A DNA stretch of 64,000 bases, taken from assembly GCA_015039365.1 (NCBI GenBank), contig WION01000076.1, positions 1-64,000 of the forward strand, written 5' to 3'. A model generated the notes under the pieces. It saw only the letters and a list, made by a program, of their open reading frames with translations, was not told the origin of the DNA and searched no databases. This DNA comes from Amanita rubescens. Its lineage: Eukaryota > Basidiomycota > Agaricomycetes > Agaricales > Amanitaceae. The number at the start of each line of letters is the position of its first letter. The stretch's first letter is position 1. Of the stretch, positions 55,087 through 64,000 are shown in pieces. Made by a program: the position numbers and the translations under genes.

Positions 55087-56890
55087 TTAAAAAATACTTT
55101 CATGCGAGTGGTAATCAATGAATTTGTTCACAAAGAAAGCACGAAATGAATCTAAACTGTCTGTGTGTTTCATATGGTAAGGAAGAAAATTTTCACCTGC
55201 AATTCCGACAAGGTGCGCAGCTCGAAATATTGCATCAAGATGTATCACCGACATAGAGCGTTCCCCGTCTGCATTAAAATCAGGCTCAACTTGCCACATG
55301 CCACTGTCAGGACATGGCTCGTTGCCAATCTGAGAAAACCATGCAACAAGTGCACATGGTATAGAACGCCTCTTATATCGTATCTTGAAAATAAGACGGA
55401 CTTGCGCAACATATAGTCCCCGAAATCCTGGTAAATCGGGGTTTTGCTCAACGAAAACACAATCGCGACGCTCTGGACCTTTGCGCCATGATTCTGTTGA
55501 CCGTATACGTTCATGATACATCCCACCGACACCAGAAATATCGCTCGGGGCACGGAACGTAGCGATGGCTGATGGGTAGACGAGAATATTTTCAGAATAT
55601 GTTGGACATAGCTCAATCGGCACGTCCTCAATCGGCATATCCGATTCAGGGTGTTCTCGTTCATACAGAAATCTTGAAATGTGCTCATGTAGCGGGAGAT
55701 TCAAATGTTCGGCAAGATCGTTGATATTACGTGGGTACGCGTGAACTGTAATACCATAAATGATTTGCAAACCTTCATAATAGTTATGACTCACTAGCTT
55801 TGCGAGCCAACGAAATCTCACTGACGATGTCTTGATCTTCTACTGGGCCTCCGTCATCGTCGTCGTCGTCAGGCAATTTCGGAGGTGGCGCATTTTGAAA
55901 TCCTGAGCCGTGCAGCATCCCGCGCGCTGTGAAGTTGACACGGGCGCCTCCTATTTTATCCAATCGCTGATTGATAACGAGTATCTCTGAGAGCGGCTCA
56001 TTGCGACTGCTGCGCTTATATGGTCCCTTGATTGCATCAATATGCCTCGATTCGGTAATTGATGAACACAGGCCATTTGGGGCGCCGAATTCCATGACAA
56101 GTTCCCGGTAATGTGTAAGGGAGTGCTGACGAGGAAGGTTGAAATTTTCTCGGACCCCTTCTTCAATGAAAACTTCCCGCGCTTCATGATATTTGGCCAG
56201 CAGCTCGTTGAGTCGATCCAAGTCATCGTCATCTAGCACTGAGCGTCGTACGTAGTAGCAGAACTCGGTAAAGTATCGGATGGCTTGAACCATGCGTGGT
56301 GGTACAAGTCCAGAAATTGCGGGTAGATATACCTGGAGAAACGACTGAACGGCACAACGCATCTGAAAGATCTTATACACACCTTCATGAACGCCTTTGA
56401 ATCTTTACCTGTCCATTGTTTGAACCCTCTCCCTTCCTTAAACCGTCGTAGACCGGGAAAATGAGGAGCGGCTGCGACTCTGAAGTAGATTGATTACTAA
56501 AACAGTAATTTGGGAAGAGGACTACGTACCGCCGGTCTATTTCTGCCAAAAGTGCATTAGCGTCAGCCGGATACGCTATGCGGATGTATTGTCCGACCCA
56601 GGTCACTAAGTGGTCTTTGAATACTCCTTTGATAAGCTGGTGAAGTATATCGGGTGATAGCAACTCGTGGATATCGGCACGTGGAAAATGAGCGGTAAAT
56701 GGCTGTATGGTAGATTGGATAAACACTCTGAATAAAAGGTGAAAGTAATCGTACCATTATTCCGTTTACAATTCCATAATTTGTCCATAAATTGCAAGTG
56801 GAGAGTGCTTCACGCAAGGCCACAGTGTGTTGATGACTTCGCCGTCCTCTGGGTCCATCCATGTTGTCGTTATGTGCTGTACATCTATAC
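55087..56890 (-). pseudogene. Plavaka transposase, C-terminal half
   Basis: Reads on the minus strand from about 56890: MDGPRGRRSHQHTVALREAL with NLWTNYGIVNGIM, an intron, FPRADIHELLSPDILHQLIK with GVFKDHLVTWVGQYI, HFPGLRRFKEGRGFKQWTGK, VYLPAISGLVPPRMVQAIRY, CYYVRRSVLDDDDLDRLNEL, NLPRQHSLTHYRELVMEFGA with PNGLCSSITESRHIDAIKGP, SSRNEPLSEILVINQRLDK and, after another intron, YPRNINDLAEHLNLPLHEHI and a C-terminal exon ending HSHESIF at 55087. This is the typical order of Plavaka transposases of Agaricomycetes. The N-terminal zinc-finger and first catalytic part are absent, so the gene cannot make a full enzyme. The remaining frame appears open. Confidence 0.8.
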
Positions 56891-58038
56891 CAGTGTACAG
56901 TTAATAACGTTGTCTTTCATGCTCGTCATGGCATTGTTACCTATTACATCTTGCAAGTCGTGTTTGTGCCATCACTATCACACCAGTCCTTCTTTGTCAA
57001 TAGCCTAGTTTTACTATAGTTTGTGGTGCAATAAAAATGTGGTATTCGTACAAAGAAAGCCTCGATCTGAAGTACCCAAAGGCCTTTGAATGCTTTGAAA
57101 GGTAAAAAATGTGCTTTGAAAGGTATCAAAGGGGAAATGACCTTTCTTTGAAAGGCCGTAAAGCACTTTGAGTACTTTGGGACACTTTGGGTACTTTTCA
57201 AAGTACCCAAAGGCCCCAAATCCAGATATGACGTTTCCCTGATGCAGAAACCCTGACTGAATTGTGTTGGGTTGTGGCTTTGCAAGTGGTCATGGCACAA
57301 ATGGTGATGGTGACACCAGAAGACAAAAAGCACTCTGGCTTATCATAATTCTTGCATGTTGTTGATGACATGAAGTTTTGGCATTTTTAATTATTTTTTT
57401 TGCAGGCTTGTCAATTTTCTCAGACTTGTGTCTGAAAAAAGTATTTTGCCAAATATCTCAAGTTTGGCTTTATTTGGTCCCCAAATCCCTACATGCCCTA
57501 GATCACATGATTTTTCTGCATTTTTAAAGTATTTTTGAGATTTTATTGCAAGCATAAATATCACCAAACAATACCACCAAACTCATACCTTCAAAAAATG
57601 CTGTCAAATGATGCCCATATTGTTCATTTTGTGGCAAACAAACATAAACTATGTATATTGTCCATTTTTTTTACCAAACATACAAACAAATTTAAACAAA
57701 CACCGATATTAGTGCTACACAATTTTTGGGTATTTTCCAACATTTTTTCAGCGCTGTTTCTGGAGGTATGTAAACATCTATTAAACTTTTCAATTCTTGT
57801 TCAAACTCATGTTTGGCATTGTTTGGCTTTACAATACCTATTTATGGCCAGAATCATGTTGATTTTCTGGCCATAAATTTTTATTACCTTGAAAAGACAT
57901 CTTTTTGAGATTTATGTGTTTTTTTTTAACCGGCCGTCGTAAACATTTCCAAAATAATGCCAAACAAATATGGGGACCGCCGGCCATCGCGTGATTTTTC
58001 CGCCTTTTTTTTAAAGAATTTTTCCCCCGAAAAGCAAA

Positions 58039-58872
58039 GTGAATGGCCCAAAAACCGCTCCGGCGGGAGTCCCATGGGGGCCTCGCCGCCCTTCGACAGC
58101 TAAGAGGGGTACATTCCTAGGTGAGATGTCCCGGCTAGCCGCGCTCTGTAGTAAATACGAATACTACCAGGATGCCATGAACGATCTACAGGGATTGTAC
58201 AGGGCGCGTGGTTACCCGACCGCATTAACTTCCACTTGGTTGAGAAATAATTTATCCAACAAATGGGAAAACCGATATGAATCCACTGCCATTACGGCGG
58301 AGGTTGAGGAAAAGGCCACCTTTGTTGTCCTTAAGTCGGAATTTAATCCGGTATTGAATTACTTCAACGCTAAAGAACTTGGAGATACTATTGTATCAGA
58401 GTGGCGGCAGGCCATGGAGATGTGGACTGCCGATAAAATTCCCAGCTGTTATACAGAGGACTGGGATAATTTTGGTCATCTTTGGATGAAGGAAGAATTA
58501 GAGCAGGGTAGTCAATACCCGGAGTCAGTCACCTCCCGCAAGGGCGGCGCATCTGGTTCCCTGGTTCTCCCTGACGTTACCAAACTGAATTCTCTGATGC
58601 GAGCCCGTTGGCTCGTTTCGCGAAGAAGAACAAGAAATTTGTTCGACTTAACGAACTTGTGGAAAAGGATAGTACTTTCCAGCATGGATAAAAACCTGTT
58701 TGATGATGTCAATAGGTATGGACCAATTTTCGACGAAGGAGCAGTATTCGTCGACGATGAAGAACCCGCACCAAGCTTAAAACGTTTGGCTCCGGGGGAC
58801 AGTGAAATGCCCCCTGCGAAGAAGTCTCGCCCGCGTGGTGAGTTAGCCCCTTCTTCTGCGCGTGTTGTCTAG
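58039..58872 (+). pseudogene. Penelope-like element reverse transcriptase, C-terminal fragment
   Basis: 277 codons. The frame reads RRPSTAKRGTFLGEMSRLAA, LCSKYEYYQDAMNDLQGLYR, ARGYPTALTSTWLRNN and then VLKSEFNPVLNYFNAKELGD. The order 'P-x-x-x-KR, L-x-x-x-C, L-x-x-x-x-x-RGYP, then F/Y-x-P' is the pattern found after the polymerase core (thumb region) in Penelope-like reverse transcriptases. The catalytic core would be upstream and is missing (5' truncation near 58035). No GIY-YIG endonuclease motif follows, so it may belong to the endonuclease-deficient, telomere-associated group known in fungi as Coprina. The C-terminus is family-specific (LKRLAPGDSEMPPAKKSRPR). Telomere-like motifs and a hammerhead ribozyme lie downstream on the same strand. 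Confidence 0.6.
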
Positions 58873-59123
58873 TGGGTGGACTCGAACTGGCATCTCTGAT
58901 GTCGTAGTAGGTCCTTCTGCCCCACGTGGTTTTATAACCCATTGGTTGTCCAAGAATGTAAATGACAAGGCCCCACGATAAGTATTGCCTCACCGTCGTT
59001 TTTATCATTTTAACATGCGTCTTTAGAACAACAAATAAGCGAAACAGTTTAATCTTTGTCTCACGTCGGAGACAAGGTCGATCTTTAAAGGTTGTGACAA
59101 GGGAAGGATACCGACAAAAGGCG

Positions 59124-59253
59124 CTCCTAAACCCTAAACCCGTACGTTGATAATTCTAAGTTAAAAACTACAAGACACTGATTTAACATGCTTAATCGCA
59201 ATACGAACTGTAATAGTAACACCCTAAAACCCTAAATCCCTAAACGGGAACGG
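59124..59253. repeat. Telomere-like CCCTAAA motifs
   Basis: Short clusters CCTAAACCCTAAACCC (about 59128-59143) and CCCTAAAACCCTAAATCCC (about 59222-59240), plus AACCCTAAACCC near 59757. They resemble degenerate telomere repeats. They are short, so chance or a subtelomeric origin cannot be separated. Confidence 0.5.
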
Positions 59254-59623
59254 GTCCTATGTGAGTTATAAATATATCATCTAGAACGTTCCAGGCCAGT
59301 CTAGGCCGGCCTGGAGCGATGATGTCACTGATTGCTTTAAATAGATTTGGAGCATTCCAGACCGTCGGTTTCACGGACCGATCACGGACCCAGGTAAGTT
59401 TATATTTACTTCTCTCCCACGTCGGTGGGAATTGTTTGTAAGTCATTCTTCCATATGGAGCTCTTTACCTCAGCATTCCGCGGATTCACCGCGGTCTCAC
59501 GCGGAGGTTTAGGGCAAGCTTACCACAGTTCAGTTTCGCTATTGTTACCTTACCCCTCATTGGCCCGCACGACCGCAGGAATGCTTAGTCACTAGAGGGA
59601 CAGGTTTTGTATATATTCGACTT

Positions 59624-59675
59624 GAGGGATCTGATGAGACTCAGTCGAAACCTGTCATCCCAACGGTCATCCCTC
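59624..59675 (+). ncRNA. Hammerhead ribozyme (type I), probably of the Penelope-like element
   Basis: All conserved parts are present in order. Stem I 5' strand GAGGGAT (59624-59630); core CTGATGA (59631-59637); stem II GAC-TCA-GTC (59638-59646); core GAAA (59647-59650, last A starting stem III); stem III ACC paired with GGT (59665-59667) around a 12-nt loop; cleavage nucleotide C59668; stem I 3' strand ATCCCTC (59669-59675), a perfect 7-bp complement. Short stems II and III fit the minimal hammerheads described in the terminal repeats of Penelope-like elements. Predicted cleavage is after C59668. It lies 750 bp downstream of the reverse transcriptase fragment, on the same strand. Confidence 0.82.
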
Positions 59676-59827
59676 TGGTCTCCTCTGCTGTCCAGCATCG
59701 CAACCAACGCTCGCTTCGCTCGCTCGGTTGCTCCGCCCACCCTGGAGAGTCCCAATAACCCTAAACCCATCATCCAGATAGCTTATCTCCAGTGCATCTG
59801 CTCAAATACAAATTCAATGCTGTTGAA

Positions 59828-60420
59828 TCACTGAGATCTTGACAAACCTATAACTGATGTGCTCTCAATAATATCTTCATGATTTGACAGCACTAATTCA
59901 TTGTTTTCCATGATCAATGGTATCCCTTTGCTAAGTCAAAAAGAAGTATGTAATTTCACCAATGGCACAATTGGTACTAACCATTGATCATGCAGAATAC
60001 CAGGCTGTAGGAGATGGTCCCTAGAGTAGAACCAGTTGACTTTAAGCCAAATTCTACCATTCTTGCTGTTCCTCATTTCCTTCACAATGGCTCTCCAGTG
60101 TGTATTGGGGTCTATTTCAGATGGAGACATATTTTCTTCCCACTGCAGGACAGTAATGCTGGGAGATTGGATGTATACCAATTTAGCAGGTACAGAAAGA
60201 AAACATACTGTGATCCTGGAAACACTTTGACAACTTCACCATTTTCATGAGTAATATCAAAGCTGCTGCAAAGCTGGCATCTGTAATAGCTTCTTTTGCC
60301 AGGAACCCATGGTTTCTTATGCTGCTTTGCTCTTTTTTGAACCATAGCCTTTTCCTTCCTTGCTGTTTTAGTCTTTGCCTTCTTGGAAGCAGCATGCCTT
60401 GATGATCTTGTTGCAACCAT
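59828..60420 (-). CDS. BAH-domain protein
   Basis: Start ATG 60420 (MVATRSSRHAASKKAKTKTA), a very basic N-terminus that probably gives nuclear import. Then YYRCQLCSS, and after an intron (GTATGTTTTC to CTCCCAG) HITVLQWEENMSPSEIDPNT with HWRAIVKEMRNSKNGRIWLK and VNWFYSRDHLLQPG. A second intron (about 59930-59980) leads to NNELVLSNHEDIIESTSVIG and the stop at 59828-59830. The W-R-A-I-V-x-E-I/M, hydrophobic WFYSR and SNHxDxI pattern is that of BAH (bromo-adjacent homology) domains, chromatin-binding modules. The protein is short, about 160 residues with no other domain. It lies 120 bp downstream of the JmjC gene on the same strand. No break was seen. Confidence 0.75.
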
Positions 60421-60539
60421 GGTTGAAATATAAATGTTTGTGTTTGTTTGAACTTTTATATCAACAATCACACAAGTCACATGATCATTCATCTCTTGGC
60501 ACAAGTAATAATACAATATAATACAATTGATAGACATGG

Positions 60540-63500
60540 TCAGTTTCTCCTCTTCTTTGACCTCATCCCTGATTTTGATTTATATATAAGTTTGGTGAGA
60601 GAAAAGGATTGCTCACCTGTGGGCTGACTTTGTTCACCTTGCATCATTCTCTTTTTGCTCTTCTGCAGCCAAATATCCATATCCACTCTATCACCCAGAG
60701 ATGGGAGTTCCATCCCATTCTTCTCAAGCATCCCAGTGTCATATGCTGTTAAACCATCTTCTTTACCAGCTGGAAGTATGATCCCATTCTTGGCCTTGAT
60801 CTCCAGGTGTGGCCAATCCCAATCAAATCTATCAGTAATGAATTCACATCTGCGGTCCCATGGGCCAGAGAACTGGCTGTCTTTGAGACTGTCATACATC
60901 AGACAGGCAACAGCATCTGGTGTACATTCCTCAATGATGGGCTTGAGGCGGAATTTGTTCTTGTTCATGGAATATGCCAATGTCATTGTCATTTTCCAGA
61001 GGATCTCCTCAAAAATGTCATCTTGTGGTCTGCTTGTAGTCACCACAAAGCTTGCCCTGAACCAAGATATGATCATCCTGGTGTACTTCCTGCCCTCTAT
61101 CAGATTGGCTCTCTCTAGCTGTTTCATTGCTTTTCCTGGCTCATATGAGCCAGGATGCAAGACATTGGAGAGCTCCATGATGGCACAGAACATAAGAAGG
61201 CCTATCAAACCTTCTTTTTCTGTGACATTTGGGACATGTAAAGTGTCCACATCTGTCAAATAATAAGATATAGGTAGATATCTCTGCTGGATTCCATCTT
61301 ACCCTTATCATCTCTCTTCTCCACCAATATATAATGGACATATGCTGCTATCCGGTGCAGCAGTAGCCAACTTTCCCTGCTGTCTGAGTTTGTAAGAGCA
61401 GATGATCCTACAAATACTTGAAGGATTCCAATGCAAGTGTCCTTTAATGTTGCACAGCTGTAGAAAAAACCCCCAAAGCATATGGAATGTTCTGGGGTCA
61501 CCACAGCATGTGGTGTGTGGGGTCTCATGTAACTTTTCCATTTAATAAGGCATAGTAAGAGATATAAAGAATGAATTTACTTACAGCCTTTGCCCTGGTT
61601 CAAGCATGACTGCATGAACATCCCACAGGTCCTTATTGACACTCTCACAGTCAAAGTTTGAGTAAAAGTCCCTGAATGCAAAGGAGGGACCACCCTCTTT
61701 TGGGCTGGCAACAACCCACCACTTCTTGCCTACCTGGACATCAATATAGGTTGCAAACCCATTGGTGTCCAAGTGCCAGTAGCTAATGGCACCAGCTGTT
61801 GCAGCCAACCCCCACCTGATGTCAGTGATTGGCTTTTGTTGATGCTTTTTGCACAGGGGCATGTTGAAAGTGTGGGACCAGGCCACTGTGTCTGTTGACA
61901 TAAAGTAATGTGGCTCACTGCACCCAGTGGAATTGGGCAGCTCCAAGCAGTTTAGGATTCTCCCATCTGGAGATTTGGCATGCCACTCAAGGTCCTTGAG
62001 TGACCCTGTCTTTAACCTCCCATTGAACCCTTTTGGGGTATCAGGTTCAATAGATAGGTCTGACCAAATCAGTACATGTGGATAGTATCAAGGTCAAAAG
62101 GGAACCAACCTTGTAATGTCCTGGGTTCGTCCCAGTTCCCAACCCTTTCAAGCCCTCTCCTATCAAACTCCATTCTGGGATCATACTCCATCCCTTCCAC
62201 AAGTATATGTTTTGACCTGAATATCTTCTGCATGTCTCCAGGGGACAATGCTTTGAATTCTGTCTGAGAAAGCACCTCAAATGGGTACTCTCTACCTGTA
62301 GAGGGTTTTGCTGCTTCAGCTAGTGCTTCAAGAAAGTTCATGTCTGCTTGGGACTGGTTCACACTTAACACATCTCAAATATTATAAGCTGATTGAAATA
62401 ACTTACTCCAAGTGATGGCTTATAATCATTATATGAATCGAAGTTATTGCTATAGAGCTCAAGTGGCTGTTTGAGAGTTTTTCTTGCAATCAGTGTCCTC
62501 TGAACAACATCCTCTTCAGGGAGTTCTGCCAGTTCATCCTGATATTGAGATGTTAGCTATTTTAACAGGACTGTATGATGATCTTACCCATTCATTTGTC
62601 AAATCGATGATGTCATGTACCTCATGAGCAAAGGGAAACTTTTGCTGGGATTTCTTCCATTTATGACTAGTTCCCAATTTGGGACGATTAGGTTCTCTTG
62701 ACTCTGTACTAGTTTGTGAAACTGAAGATGAGGATGTATCACTCTCTTCTTCCCTTGGATTGGGAGCCTTTTGCCTCTGTGCAGGGGTTGGTGGTGTCAG
62801 GTATGAAGAAGAGGGTGCCACTGCTCCCTGCCCCACCCTACCCTTCTGTTGGATTCCTCTTGACCTCATGGAATAGGTCCCTTCTTCCTCATCACTCTCT
62901 TCCTCTGATAAGAGAATGATGGATATTCAGTTCTCCTTGCCATGATACTCATACATGTAGAAAGCTCACCCATGGAAACATCCCTTGACTTCCTTTCTGT
63001 ACCCCTTCTTTTGCCTGCATAGTACCCAAAATCCATACCACCCATTGTATCATCCTCCATATTCTGGGCTTCTTCCTCCCTCACCTCATCTGTCACCTCT
63101 GACTCACCGTCTGATAATTCTGGAATTTCCTGCTCCTCTTCTTCCATCATATTCTCATCATGTTGCATGTTCTCTTTTCCTCCCTCCTCCCTCCCCTCTT
63201 TCTCTTGTCTGTCAACCTCTGGTACCATGCCTTCCAGCAAATCTTCCTCCATGTTGTCTGCATCTACTGCTGGCCCCACCTCTCCTACCAGTGTGTCAAC
63301 AACTGGCTCTTCACATTCCTCCCTCCCCACCTCTCCTACTATCCCTGTGTCAACCGCTGACTCTGCACTTTCCTGAGCATCACTATCTTTGTCCTTTGTA
63401 CCAGCCTGAGATACATCTTCCTGAGAATCCACATCCATGTCATTAGGCTCTACATCATTGCCCTCAGTATCATCTGCTGGCATATTATGACCTTCAACAG

Positions 63501-64000
63501 GAGGCAGGAGCAGTTTCGGCCAGCTCCTGGGTTTTGTAGCAAGCTTGATTTCATATTGTAATGCTGTGACCTCTTCCCCACCTTGTTCTATTGTTAGCAG
63601 TAATTTGTCACAAAACAGACAAATATATACCTTCTTCAAACCATCTGTCCTCTTCATGTATCATATAACGAACTTCATCCACTGCTCTACTGAGGAATGA
63701 TTCCAGTGTCATTTCTTGATTTTCAACATTCCCATCAGCAAGTGCAAACAAATACTTCCACAGCTCTTGCTCAAGCCTAGCTATGGAATCAGGTCTCTTA
63801 TTTCCCAGGCACTGCCATATCTATATTACATATGTTATTAAATTTAATCACAGAGGATTTGTGACATACTCCAACCAAGGCTGACCTGTTGAAGTCCTTG
63901 GTATGCCACTGCACTGGTGCAAGCAGCATCAGTGGAGACACTGCCAGTGCAAGGAAGAGGGGAAGACGCATTTGAGAAGGGTCATCTCTTCTCAAAACAT
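60540..64000 (-). CDS. JmjC-domain 2-oxoglutarate dioxygenase (start beyond window)
   Basis: At least ten exons on the minus strand, running off the right edge; introns of about 45-65 bp have good GT-AG ends (for example 62906-62969, 61303 donor to 61253). The visible N-part reads LPLFLALAVSPLMLLAPVQW, then a long acidic region (EDVSQAG...EEEEQEIPELSDGESE), KFPFAHEVHDIIDLTNEW, and EFKALSPGDMQKIFRSKHIL. The catalytic part holds ISYWHLDTNGFATYIDVQVG with KKWWVVASP (His-x-Asp iron ligands) and MRPHTPHAVVTPEHSICFGG (second His side), the JmjC fold pattern. A helical C-terminal domain follows and ends in GMRSKKRRN, a likely nuclear signal, stop at 60540-60542. The substrate (histone, other protein or nucleic acid) is unknown. 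No breaks found. Confidence 0.8.

Larger units (their letters stand above)
54665..57241 (-). mobile_element. Truncated Plavaka (CACTA-like) transposon
   Basis: Inverted ends CAGGGAAACGTCATAT (54665) and ATATGACGTTTCCCTG (57241), with weaker match over a further 30 bp (GATTTGGG, CTTTGGGG). Flanking AT on both sides fits the 2-3-bp duplications of CACTA-type elements. It contains only the C-terminal half of the transposase; the N-terminal half is deleted near 56900-57000. Near both ends there are many CTTTGGGTACTTTGA-type words. Confidence 0.75.
54127..58035 (-). mobile_element. Diverged reverse copy of the 2.5-kb DNA transposon, split by Plavaka
   Basis: 54340-54440 matches the reverse complement of about 14440-14580 (TTGACTTCAATACATACAT, CATAGGTGATTG, TTGCCAGCAACA). 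57255-57500 matches the reverse complement of about 14220-14040 (AATTGTGTTGGGTT, GGCTTTGCA, AAGTATTTTGC). The order is as expected for one reversed copy with 54665-57241 inserted. The ends are too decayed to fix. 57500-58035 continues as AT-rich sequence of the same kind with no gene. Confidence 0.65.

Noticed and set aside
57242..58038. Upstream extension of the Penelope-like frame to include the polymerase core
   Set aside because: The DNA before 58035 is AT-rich transposon sequence without reverse transcriptase motifs; the fragment is 5' truncated.
58868..58945. tRNA- or SINE-like B box on the minus strand (GTTCGAGTCC)
   Set aside because: The T-arm stem does not pair, no A box or acceptor stem was found, and it overlaps the end of the Penelope-like region.

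Overview
The window reads as a transposon graveyard from an Agaricomycete (mushroom-forming basidiomycete) genome. The evidence is three KDZ-type transposases, a Plavaka-type transposase, short GT-AG introns of about 40-70 bp, RNase H1 N-terminal-domain genes, and stacks of fungal Ty1/copia elements. I cannot name the species. The amount of nested LTR material suggests a large, repeat-rich genome. Only the last 4 kb look like host-type genes.

Layout. 1-1181: 3' end of a copia element. 1489-3476: a 2-kb LTR element with no coding capacity and a 4-bp target duplication (TSD). 3761-4757: decayed RNase H1 N-terminal-domain gene. 5828-9541: KDZ pseudogene 1, cut by a solo LTR. 10372-41766: KDZ pseudogene 2, split by a 27.6-kb nest. 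The nest is copia A (10896-38532), which received copia C (12471-23299, minus strand) in its 5' ORF, a hAT-like MITE (24606-25452) in gag and copia B (30310-38215) in its 3' LTR. Copia C itself carries a 2.5-kb DNA transposon (13715-16213). Each insertion has a TSD that can be read directly. A divergent solo LTR also sits in KDZ2 (40436-40780).

42069-54126: a gag-like retroelement remnant with its 3' LTR, split in frame by a complete-looking 10.5-kb KDZ transposon (42693-53223). That transposon has an 8-bp TSD and inverted ends that run into minisatellite arrays. It carries a CxC2-type KDZ transposase plus two other genes: an RNase H1 N-terminal-domain protein and a divergently transcribed companion protein. 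54127-58035: a decayed second copy of the 2.5-kb DNA transposon, holding a truncated Plavaka element (54665-57241). 58039-59830: C-terminal piece of a Penelope-like reverse transcriptase, followed by telomere-like CCCTAAA motifs and a well-formed hammerhead ribozyme. 59828-64000: a BAH-domain gene and a JmjC-dioxygenase gene, both on the minus strand, the latter running off the window.

Main points. Both copia lineages (A/B and C) have an extra ORF ('ORF0') ending in one hydrophobic helix, placed 1-6 nt before the gag-pol start. In both, the primer-binding site abuts the LTR and matches the anticodon arm of initiator tRNA-Met, and the leader contains a likely long intron. The hammerhead next to the Penelope-like fragment and the gene content of the KDZ transposon are the other main leads. 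Copies A, KDZ1, KDZ2 and the gag-like remnant carry premature stops. Copies B and C have almost identical LTR pairs and look recent.
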